Shown here one piece after another: positions 1-7,857 of a stretch of DNA of 64,000 nucleotides. The position numbers were made by a program, and so were the translations under genes. The stretch spans positions 15,210,653-15,274,652 of the forward strand of contig CM026400.1 in NCBI GenBank assembly GCA_014843695.1. The letters are read 5' to 3'. The stretch is from Archivesica marissinica (lineage: Eukaryota > Mollusca > Bivalvia > Venerida > Vesicomyidae). The notes beneath the pieces were generated by a model. The model was not told the DNA's origin, did not search any database, and saw only the letters and a list, made by a program, of their open reading frames with translations. Each line of letters starts with the position of its first letter. Within the stretch, counting starts at the first letter, position 1.

Positions 1-21
1 TTGTTTGATCTAGACAATAAG
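1..21 (+). CDS. EHMT: EHMT (G9a/GLP) SET-domain exon, 3' end only
   Basis: The first 21 bases read LFDLDNK and are followed at 22 by a GTATGT donor. In animal EHMT1/EHMT2 proteins this stretch directly precedes the DGE-YCIDAR segment encoded by the next exon here (1156-1331), and both sides are phase 0. The exon continues to the left of the window. The enzyme is a nuclear histone H3 lysine-9 mono/dimethyltransferase that uses S-adenosylmethionine. What is seen: a 7-codon match and a correct splice phase. What is inferred: gene identity, from the adjoining exons. A near copy of this exon end plus a donor dinucleotide lies 51 bp downstream. Confidence 0.8.
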
Positions 22-74
22 GTATGTACTCTGTACTTGTTTAATTGGTATCATTTTGATCTAGACAATAAGGT
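22..74 (+). repeat. 51-bp duplication of an exon end and 5' splice site
   Basis: The string TTTGATCTAGACAATAAG followed by GTA occurs at 4-24 and again at 55-75, an offset of 51 bases. The intervening 51 bases contain no stop in the EHMT frame, so splicing from the second GT (73-74) would add 17 codons in frame. The first donor (GTATGT) fits consensus better than the second (GTACAC). Confidence 0.8.
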
Positions 75-80
75 ACACTC

Positions 81-327
81 TTATCACTGATGGTCACAGG
101 TTCGAGCCCCGCTCTATCATCACTGATGGTCATTGGGTTCGAGCCCAACTCTATCATCACTGATGGTCATTGGTTCAAGCCACGCTCTCATCACTGATGG
201 TCTCTGATTCGAGCCCTACTCAGACCATGTCTCTTTATATGAAAAAGTTGACAATTTCTTATGGAGGTTGGTGCACCAAGTACTGGTTAACCTCTGGGCA
301 ACCGGTAGGTACATTAAATAAACTTTT
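81..327 (+). mobile_element. SINE-A copy with tandemly multiplied B-box segment
   Basis: A tRNA-derived SINE lacking a clear A-box head. The segment ATCACTGATGGTCA plus a B-box-like GGTTCGAGCCC is repeated four times between about 86 and 225 with variation. The usual SINE-A body follows (TATGAAAAAGTTGACA, then GGTGCACCAAGTACTGGTTAACC) and the tail GCAACCGGTAGGTACATTAAATAAA. It lies in an EHMT intron. Confidence 0.75.
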
Positions 328-638
328 ATTTTAACATTTAAAAAAACACATGTACATTAAAACTATTAAAATTGGTGGATTTCATTAAATTTGAGTAGAG
401 AAATACTGATTTGGAAACAAAAACAATAGCAATATTTTTGGAAATTGTGACCCTCGGTCTAAATAGGAATATGGCTTTAATACTTGTTATGATGATTTAT
501 AGACCTTTAATAAATCGCATAAAATTAGATGGTAGACATCAGAACTGCCCGCAAGCCCACGAAAACCATATGTTATGTTATATTTCGGGTTTTACGCCTG
601 CATCAGCACCATTTCGGGCTATATCGCCGGCGGGCAGT
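328..638. other. EHMT intron, no gene seen
   Basis: AT-rich intron sequence. About 540-640 continues into the SINE-A copy on the minus strand. No conserved reading frame is seen. Confidence 0.5.
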
Positions 639-842
639 TTACCTAACAACACCTTTCCTAGGCAGGCTCCAGCAGTTAACCAGTACTTGGGTGCACCAAC
701 CTCCGTAAGAAACTGCCAACTTTTTCATATAAATGAGACACGGCCTGAGTGGGGCTCGAACCCGTGACCATCTGTGATGATAGGTTACAGTGGTATACAA
801 GTCAGCGACCGTAACCACTCTACCACAGAGGCGGACTCCCAC
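600..842 (-). mobile_element. SINE-A, tRNA-derived
   Basis: On the minus strand it starts with CCTCTGTGGTAGAGTGGTTA (A box) and carries GGTCACGGGTTCGAGCCCC (B box). It then has the SINE-A body GGAGGTTGGTGCACCCAAGT, matching the + copy at 15988-16225. These are internal RNA polymerase III promoter boxes, and the body shows it is a SINE rather than a tRNA gene. Confidence 0.85.
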
Positions 843-852
843 GAAAACCAGC

Positions 853-1062
853 GAAACAACAGTTTAACAACTTATAATAATCACTATCACTGGCGCAGAT
901 GAAATCGTATATATGTGGTTTTTCGTGTGGAAGTACCTGGGCCTGTCCGATCTGGCAACCATCGTGCATACTGTCGGGTCAGAGGATCGAACCCTGGTTG
1001 CAGTGGTTAGAAGCGAGCGTACTAACCACTGCTGTAGTCATACTGTCGGTAGCTGATGGTGA
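853..1062 (-). mobile_element. SINE-E copy
   Basis: Left end TTTAACAACTTATAATAATC, then GGCGCAGATGAAATCGTATA and GGATCGAACCCTGGTTGCAG (B-box side). It matches the copies at 15345-15600 and 45393-45645. It lies about 90 bp upstream of the EHMT exon at 1156. Confidence 0.75.
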
Positions 1063-1155
1063 AGAATTGTATGAGATATGTGCGTCTGCTGTTCGTCTGT
1101 ATGTTCGTCCGTGTGTCTGTCCGTGTCTCGTCCTAACTGCTGAGTTTTATTGCAG

Positions 1156-1331
1156 GATGGAGAGATGTACTGTATAGATGCACGAAGGTACGGTAACGTG
1201 GCCAGGTTTATCAACCATCTTTGTGAGCCCAATCTGACGCCCGTTAAGGTATTTGTCGACTACCAGGATCTGCGGTTCCCACGCATCTGTCTGTTTGCTA
1301 ACCGTGACATCAGAGCTCAAGAGGAGTTAGG
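1156..1331 (+). CDS. EHMT: EHMT (G9a/GLP) histone H3K9 methyltransferase, central SET-domain exon
   Basis: This 176-bp exon is bounded by TTTTATTGCAG and a GTATGTG donor. It encodes 58 complete residues plus two bases of the next codon (phase 2). The peptide begins [14 protein letters not shown] and contains [10 protein letters not shown], the SET motif in which Asn-His contact the cofactor and target lysine and the Cys joins the post-SET zinc site. It continues with [16 protein letters not shown] and EELG. Order and spacing match animal EHMT1/EHMT2 closely. The open codon GG is completed by the first base of the exon at 7674, giving EELG-FDYG. Ankyrin repeats and pre-SET exons are expected to the left. 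A SINE-E fragment begins about a dozen bases after the donor. The choice between vertebrate names EHMT1 and EHMT2 is not meaningful here, since most invertebrates have one gene. Confidence 0.95.
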
Positions 1332-1342
1332 GTATGTGTAAA

Positions 1343-1470
1343 TCTAAACTTTATTATTTTCCAACGATTGCATAACAAGCTTTAACAACTTATATTTATC
1401 ACTGACAGTGGAGCTATTAGAAGTGTAAATGTGATCCTTCGAATGGGAGGAACCTGGAGAAACTAACATG
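1343..1470 (-). mobile_element. SINE-E fragment next to EHMT donor
   Basis: TAAACTTTATTATTTTCCAA, then TAACAAGCTTTAACAACTTA and GGGAGGAACCTGGAGAAAC match the SINE-E 3' half as seen at 45400-45530. It is diverged and truncated. Confidence 0.6.
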
Positions 1471-1472
1471 TA

Positions 1473-3511
1473 CCATAGCCTACTTGTACAGAGTTATCCC
1501 ACATGTAGAGAGATAGCCTGCTTGTAGAGAGATAGACAACTTGTAGAGAGATAGGCAACTTGTACAGAGACACCTCACTTGTACAGAAATACCACACTTG
1601 TACAGAGATAGCCTACTTGTACAGAGATAGGCAACTTGTACGGAGATACCTCACTTGTACAGATATACCACACTTGTACAGAGATAGCCTACTTGTAGAG
1701 AGATAGGCAACTTGTACGGAGATACCTCACTTGTACAGAGATACCTCACTTGTACAGAGACACCTCACTTGTACAGAGACACCTCACTTGTACAGAAATA
1801 CCTCACTTGTACAGAGATACCTCACTTGTACAGAGACACCTCACTTGTACAGAGACACCTCACTTGTACAGAGATACCTCACTTGTACAGAGATACCTCA
1901 CTTGTACAGAGATACCTCACTTGTACAGAGATACCTCACTTGTACAGAGATACCTCACTTGTACAGAGATACCTCACTTGTACAGAAATACCTCACTTGT
2001 ACAGAGACACCTCACTTGTACAGAGATGCCTCACTTGTACAGAGATACCTCACTTGTACAGAGATACCTCACTTGTACAGAGATGCCTCACTTGTACAGA
2101 GACACCTCACTTGTACAGAGATAACACACTGTACAGAGATACCCTACTTGTACAGAGATAGGCAACTTATACGGAGATACCTCACTTGTACAGAGATACC
2201 TCACTTGTACAGAAATACCACACTTGTACAGAGATACCCTACTTGTACAGAGATAGGCAACTTTTACGGAGATACCTCACTTGTACAGAGATACCTCACT
2301 TGTACAGAGATACCTCACTTGTACAGAGACACCTCACTTGTACAGAGATAACACACTGTACAGAGATAACACACTGTACAGAGATACCTCACTTGTACAG
2401 AGATACCTCACTTGTACAGAGATACCTCACTTGTAAAGAGACACCTCACTTGTACAGAGATAACACACTGTACAGAGATAACACACTGTACAGATATACC
2501 CTGCTTGTAGAGAGATAGGCAACTTGTACGAAGATACCTCACTTGTACAGAGATACCTCACTTGTACAGAGATAGCCTACTTATACAGAGATAGGCAACC
2601 TGTACGGAGATACCTCACTTGTACAGAGATACCTCACTTGTACAGAGATAGCCTACTTGTACAGAAATACCTCACTTGTACAGAGATACCTCACTTGTAC
2701 AGAGATAGCCTACTTGTACAGAAATACCTCACTTGTACAGAGATACCTCACTTGTACAGAAATACCACACTTGTACAGAGATACCCTACTTGTACAGAGA
2801 TAGGCAACTTTTACGGAGATACCTCACTTGTACAGAGATACCTCACTTGTACAGAGATACCTCACTTGTACAGAGACACCTCACTTGTACAGAGATAACA
2901 CACTGTACAGAGATAACACACTGTACAGAGAAACCTCACTTGTACAGAGATACCTCACTTGTACAGAGACACCTCACTTGTACAGAGACAACACACTGTA
3001 CAGAGATAACACACTGTACAGATATACCCTACTTGTAGAGAGATAGGCAACTTGTACGGAGATACCTCACTTGTACAGAGATACCTCACTTGTACAGAGA
3101 TAGCCTACTTGTACAGAGATAGGCAACCTGTACGGAGATACCTCACTTGTACAGAGATACCTCACTTGTACAGAGATAGCCTACTTGTACAGAAATACCT
3201 CACTTGTACAGAGATACCTCACTTGTACAGAAATACCTCACTTGTACAGAGATAGCCTACTTGTACAGAAATACCTCACTTGTACAGAGATACCTCACTT
3301 GTACAGAAATACCTCACTTGTACAGAGATACCTCACTTGTACAGAAATACCTCACTTGTATTTCTATACCTCACTTGTACAGAGATACCTCACTTGTACA
3401 GAAATACCTCACTTGTACAGAAATACCTCACTTGTACAGAAATACCTCACTTGTACAGAAATACCTCACTTGTATTTCTATACCTCACTTGTACAGAAAT
3501 ACCTCACTTAT
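1473..3511. repeat. 19-bp minisatellite (CTTGTACAGAGATACCTCA)n
   Basis: About 105 copies of a 19-bp unit, with recurrent variants (GATAGCCTA, GACACCTCA, GATAACACACTG). Higher-order blocks are visible, such as the segment with GATAGGCAACTT recurring at about 2160, 2250, 2515, 2800 and 3040. As 19 is not a multiple of three, all three frames give cyclic repeat peptides; these are not genes. The right end is cut by a transposon at 3512, and remnant unit sequence resumes at 6966. Confidence 0.97.
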
Positions 3512-4245
3512 GGGTCATTCCAGGTCAAATCAACCAGTTTTCAAAAACGTCCCCAGTTGATCCCCTCAGAATTCAGTTATTTTTTAATAACATAAACTAT
3601 AACATATATTATTAAGCTGTGCAAAATTTCAGCTCAAAATATCCAATAGTTTTTTAAATATAGGCCTAGAAAGACACTATGGGGGGGGGGGCGCGATTTC
3701 GCGGGCTTTTTTACGCGTATAATAAAAACCAATTTTGTTAAGCCTATAACTTTTTATTGAGACTAGGTAAAGCCTTGAAATTTTCAGGTTATGTTCATAA
3801 ACCCACATACTCTGCCACATACAAACAGAGGCTCAATATATGCACAATGGTCTTTTGTGTACAGCTAGTCTAAAATTAAGTTTCCCCATCCGTAAACGCA
3901 TGCAGACCAACATTTGGCCTTTGGCCAGACCAAAACTAATAATCCCAGCACCTTCAAATTTTGTATACACAATCCCTGCCACCTTGTGCACCAACTTGTG
4001 TAATAACACCTCTGTACATGCAATACTTTGTGAGATATTGACATCCAAAATTGAACTAATTTTAATTGTAGTATGAATTGTATCATATTTTTCACCCGGT
4101 GGGATAGGTGATACAGGCAAGTGTAATAGTTCATATTAAACTGTGACATGTCCTCTTTCAGGTGATACCAAACACATATTGCTTCCATGAAGCCTTTTGT
4201 AGGAAAAAAAATGTTTAAAAACATACGTATTCGCCATTCGCGACA
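3512..4245 (+). repeat. Left terminal inverted repeat of the 3.45-kb transposon
   Basis: This is about 730 bp, inverted and highly similar to 6235-6965. Both arms contain the C/G homopolymer beside GCGCGATTTCGCGGGC. Both inner ends read TGTAGG, then an A-run, then ATGTTTAAAAACATAC and GCCATTCGCGA before diverging. Confidence 0.9.
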
Positions 4246-4339
4246 TTCAATTATATTGCATATATGCATACATTTGCAATTCAAAACAGTTGTAACACAA
4301 ACAATATATCAGTAGATAGATACCTTGTTGGCCTACTCA

Positions 4340-4726
4340 CTATGTGGCAACTATTGTGTCACAAAATAACTTGAACTTGTGTGCAACTTCCTTTGAAGAT
4401 TTGGCATTCAGCTTGTATATACGCCCAGTTGAAGTCGTCAAGCCATCGATAGAAGCCAAGATATGTGGCTTTGGCACCCAACACTGGTCTTTTCTGCTTG
4501 GCCATGAAAATGACTTTGCTGGACCTTTGGGGTGCAGAAAGTCAACAAGAATATCCTCAGGTTCAACTTCAACAACATTACCCAGAAACCACTCTCCATC
4601 GTAAAACGCAGCAACATACTGTCCCGGGTGTAGATCTAGGCCAACTGACATATCATCTTCTTCATTTATGTCACTGATTCTAACATTTGTTGCTGTGTTA
4701 TCACCAGAGATTCTGCTTATTTTCAA
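4340..4726 (-). pseudogene. C-terminal Tudor-like domain of the transposase, out of frame
   Basis: This frame of about 128 codons has no ATG at its start (TTG at 4726-4724) and overlaps the stop of the 497-residue transposase frame in a different phase. The peptide DLHPGQYVAAFYDGEWFLGN, then VEPEDILVDFLHPKGPAKSF and CWVPKPHIL resembles the Tudor-like or small-barrel C-terminus that, in my recollection of related transposon proteins, follows the catalytic part. The likeliest reading is one ancestral protein broken by a one-base indel or joined by a -1 shift near 4726. An intron or separate protein is less likely, as no splice sites are evident. Confidence 0.6.
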
Positions 4727-6216
4727 GTTGTACTTATGTCTATGGGTATGAAACAGTGATGACTTCTTGTACCTGGTACTTTTTTCGCACTTGCAAACCG
4801 TGTTGCTTGTCCAGGATGAAATTTATCCACTTCAGTGTTTGAGACATAGAAAAACTGTATACCAGTGATGTGTGCTGCAGCCCACTGATATAGTTCCAAT
4901 GGTGTCAAAATATGGTTTGCTGATGTGCGCTGAAGACTGGCTCGTGTGGCCAACCGTTTAACTGTACCTCCTATGCCATCACATATGCTCTTTCCGTGGC
5001 TTGTAGCAAAGAAATGCCATTCTGCAGTTACTCCAAAATCTTCAATATGCATGCCTAGATTCGCAAAGTTTTTGAAGTTTTTGTATTGGCTTGCAGCCCC
5101 ATCACTATAGTATTTCACGTGGCGTACATTTGGCAGTTCATTTTGTATATGCTTTAGAATATCATGTAGGAATGCATACACAGTCACCGTGCCATGTGCC
5201 ATGCAATCACTTATCACACAGAGAGACATGCAGCATAACTTTCCACTGTTGTCGAGGTAGTATACCCCAAATGGGTGTAGCGTGGCCTGCTTATTTTCCC
5301 AATAAAATCCTTGGATGGAATCTTGTATGATAAAGGAGTAATTCTCTGCAAAGTCCAGAAGAATTATTACAGTGTTTTCTGTCAGATTTTCTTTGCAGTT
5401 GGCAAGATAGGTAGCCTGAGATTTGGAAATGAAATGGTGTGTTGTGAGTTCATCATACTGCTTGCAAAGTATTGTGATGAAGTCGGAAACCGTCTCATGT
5501 CGCGCCACTATTGTGATTCGGTCAGTATGATCCCACTGCCTGAATGTTATCAGATCATCATCATCCATATCCAAGTCTTCAGAGATCAGACGTTGTATAT
5601 GAGTGCGCAGCATTTCAACACCAGGACACAGATCGTATCTGTGTATCATACAATCTTTTGATTTTAAGTCGCACACAATAATTGACATCAATTCTGTGTA
5701 ATCCAATTTCAGTTTCGCGACAGCAGCTAACAGAAGCTTGGCATTTTGATGAATTTCACACACGCAGACGGAATGAGCACCCTTGGCACCAACAGTGATA
5801 CACCAAGGAGGCCGTAAATCACAAAATTTGGAAAATCCTATCTTGTACTCTGCTTGTGGCCTTTTCTCTTTGAACAACACATATAGTTCATGAAGATTGG
5901 CAAGCAATAGTCGTTTTTGTTTGTGAATTTTTTGTCCATCTATTTTCACAGACACAAACTCTTTTTTCCCTGGGCACAGACGGGTGTATTCATCGTCTTC
6001 ATAAAATTCAACTACCGCTTTCTGTGTCTCTGGTGATAATTCTTTTCCATGCTTTGGGCTCGGCTCTGAAAACACACCATGTGACTGCTTCAAAGATCGT
6101 GCTTTCTTCACCATATATTCTGAAACATTGAACTCTTCAGCAGTCTTTTTATAGACCAACTTGATGGCGACATTGTAAGAATTTGAAGTTTCTTCTGCTT
6201 TGTTGAGATGGCACAT
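4723..6216 (-). CDS. DDE/D-type transposase of the 3.45-kb element
   Basis: An uninterrupted 497-residue frame between the long inverted repeats. The N-terminal ~60 residues (KKTAEEFNVSEYMVKKARSL) look like a helix-turn-helix region. A Cys/His-rich segment follows (CDLRPPWCITVGAKGAHSVC, then CEIHQN, residues ~132-158). The catalytic candidates are acidic residues in IILLDFAENY (D288), YYSDGAASQYKN (D372) and SHGKSICDGIGGTVKR (D413); the last two have the shape typical of RNase-H-fold transposases. The protein would cut and rejoin the element's ends. The frame stops at ISTT, where the C-terminal Tudor-like segment continues in another phase, so activity is doubtful. I know this family from invertebrate genomes but cannot name its superfamily with certainty; Sola-like is my best guess. 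Confidence 0.8.
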   Translation of the reverse strand: MCHLNKAEETSNSYNVAIKLVYKKTAEEFNVSEYMVKKARSLKQSHGVFSEPSPKHGKELSPETQKAVVEFYEDDEYTRLCPGKKEFVSVKIDGQKIHKQKRLLLANLHELYVLFKEKRPQAEYKIGFSKFCDLRPPWCITVGAKGAHSVCVCEIHQNAKLLLAAVAKLKLDYTELMSIIVCDLKSKDCMIHRYDLCPGVEMLRTHIQRLISEDLDMDDDDLITFRQWDHTDRITIVARHETVSDFITILCKQYDELTTHHFISKSQATYLANCKENLTENTVIILLDFAENYSFIIQDSIQGFYWENKQATLHPFGVYYLDNSGKLCCMSLCVISDCMAHGTVTVYAFLHDILKHIQNELPNVRHVKYYSDGAASQYKNFKNFANLGMHIEDFGVTAEWHFFATSHGKSICDGIGGTVKRLATRASLQRTSANHILTPLELYQWAAAHITGIQFFYVSNTEVDKFHPGQATRFASAKKVPGTRSHHCFIPIDISTT

Positions 6217-6234
6217 TTCTCCTTCATATCAATA

Positions 6235-6965
6235 TTTACATCGCGAATGGCCAATATGTATGTTTTTAAACATTTTTTTTCCTACAGAAGGCTTCATGGA
6301 AGCAATATGTGTTTGGTATCACCTGAAAGAGGACATGTCACAGTTTAATATGAACTATTACACTTGCCTGTATCACCTATCCCACCGGGTGAAAAATATG
6401 ATACAATTCATACTACAATTAAAATTAGTTCAATTTTGGATGTCAATATCTCACAAAGTATTGCATGTACAGAGGTGTTATTACACAAGTACCAAGCACA
6501 AGGTGGTAGGGATTGTGTATACAAAATTTGAAGGTGCTGGGATTATTAGTTTTGGTCTGGCCAAAGGCCAAATGTTGGTCTGCATGCGTTTACGGATGGG
6601 GAAACTTAATTTTAGACTAGCTGTACACAAAAGACCATTGTGCATATATTGAGCCTCTGTTTGTATGTGGCAGAGTATGTGGGTTTATGAACATAACCTG
6701 AAAATTTCAAGGCTTTACCTAGTCTCAATAAAAAGTTATAGGCTTAACAAAATTGGTTTTTATTATACGCGTAAAAAAGCCCGCGAAATCGCGCCCCCCC
6801 CCCCCATAGTGTCTTTCTAGGCCTATATTTAAAAAACTATTGGATATTTTGAGCTGAAATTTTGCACAGCTTAATAATATATTCCATAGTTTATGTGATT
6901 AAAAATTTAAAGAATTCTGAGGGGGTCAGCTGGGGAGCCCTGGTTGATTTGACCTGGAATGACCC
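6235..6965 (-). repeat. Right terminal inverted repeat of the 3.45-kb transposon
   Basis: Mirror of 3512-4245 with a few substitutions, for example the insertion AGCTGGGGAGCCC near 6927-6940. The open frame inside it (6200-6652) is non-coding TIR sequence, also present in the left arm. Confidence 0.9.
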
Positions 6966-6983
6966 TTATATAGAGAGATATCC

Positions 6984-7673
6984 CATGGATATATATGTTG
7001 CAGGTTTGATTATGGATATATCTGTTGCAGGTTTGATTATGGATATATATGTTGCAGGTTTGATTATGGGTATATCTGTTGCAGGTTTGATTATGGATAT
7101 ATATGTTGCAGGTTTGATTATGGATATATCTGTTGCAGGTTTGATTATGGATATATATGTTGCAGGTTTGATTACGGATATATATGTTGCAGGTTTGATT
7201 ATGGATATATATGTTGCAGGTTTGATTACAGATATATATGTTGCAGGTTTGATTATGGATATATATGTTGCAGGGGGTTGATTATGGATATATATGTTGC
7301 AGGGGTTTGATTATGGATATATATGTTGCAGGGGGTTGATTATGGATATATATGTTGCAGGGGTTTGATTATGGATATATATGTTGCAGGTTTGATTATG
7401 GATATATATGTTGCAGGGGTTTGATTATGGATATATATGTTGCAGGGGTTTGATTACGGATATATATGTTGCAGGGGTTTGATTATGGATATATATGTTG
7501 CAGGGGTTTGATTATGGATATATATGTTGCAGGGGTTTGATTACGGATATATATGTTGCAGGGTTTGATTACGGATATATATGTTGCAGGGTTTGATTAC
7601 GGATATATATGTTGCAGGGTTTGATTACGGATATATATGTTGCAGGGTTTGATTACGGATATATATGTTGCAG
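6984..7673 (+). repeat. 27-bp minisatellite of repeated EHMT splice acceptors
   Basis: About 25 copies of a 27-29-bp unit: GTTTGATTACGG (or GATTATGG) followed by ATATATATGTTGCAG. The last unit is the real junction: TTGCAG at 7668-7673 precedes the EHMT exon starting GTTTGATTACGGTGAG. So every unit holds an AG acceptor plus the first 12 bases of the exon (codons FDYG). Units in the middle and right carry one to four extra G after CAG and are 28-29 bp long, which breaks frame. There is no polypyrimidine tract; the acceptor context is AT-rich. Confidence 0.97.
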
Positions 7674-7830
7674 GTTTGATTACGGTGAGAAGTTTTGGAT
7701 TATTAAGTGGAAAGAGTTTACGTGTACGTGCGGATTGCAGAAATGTCGCTACTCGAGCGAAACAATACAGAAAACACTGGAGGAATATCGGCTACGGCAT
7801 GAACTGGACGGAGAGCAAGGACAAGACTGA
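7674..7830 (+). CDS. EHMT: EHMT (G9a/GLP) last exon: FDYG catalytic motif, post-SET and stop
   Basis: The first base completes a Gly codon from the exon ending at 1331; the frame then reads [29 protein letters not shown] and ends [10 protein letters not shown] with TGA at 7828-7830. FDYG holds the conserved catalytic tyrosine of EHMT SET domains. CTCGLQKC is the post-SET C-x-C-x4-C that binds zinc together with the Cys of NHLC in the previous exon. The tail after post-SET is short, as is usual for this family. The start of this exon is the source of, or was copied into, the 27-bp array just upstream. All three key sites (NH, Y, post-SET Cys) are intact, so the gene looks functional if the right acceptor is used. 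Confidence 0.95.
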
Positions 7831-7857
7831 ACTGAACATTAGCAAAGCACAATTGTA

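Larger units (their letters stand above)
3512..6965 (-). mobile_element. DNA transposon with ~730-bp terminal inverted repeats, 4-bp TSD TTAT
   Basis: The element starts GGGTCATTCCAGGTCAAATC at 3512 and ends with the reverse complement at 6965. Inverted arms run about 3512-4245 and 6235-6965 and include a G/C homopolymer (3679-3690; 6793-6806). TTAT flanks both ends (3508-3511; 6966-6969). Removing the element and one TTAT restores a 19-bp minisatellite unit (CCTCAC-TTAT-ATAGAGAGATA), so insertion into the array is directly readable. The minus strand carries a transposase. A 4-bp TSD with a GGG terminus is compatible with the Sola superfamily (Sola2-like), which I infer rather than show. Confidence 0.9.

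Noticed and set aside
1712..3595. Long overlapping + frames in the 19-bp array (YRDTSLVQR repeats)
   Set aside because: All three frames are open because the unit lacks stops and has length 19; no start context, no codon bias, and the peptide differs by frame only cyclically.
3840..4284. Open frames in the left TIR (and their mirror at 6200-6652)
   Set aside because: The same sequence occurs in both arms in opposite orientation with indels; it is non-coding TIR.
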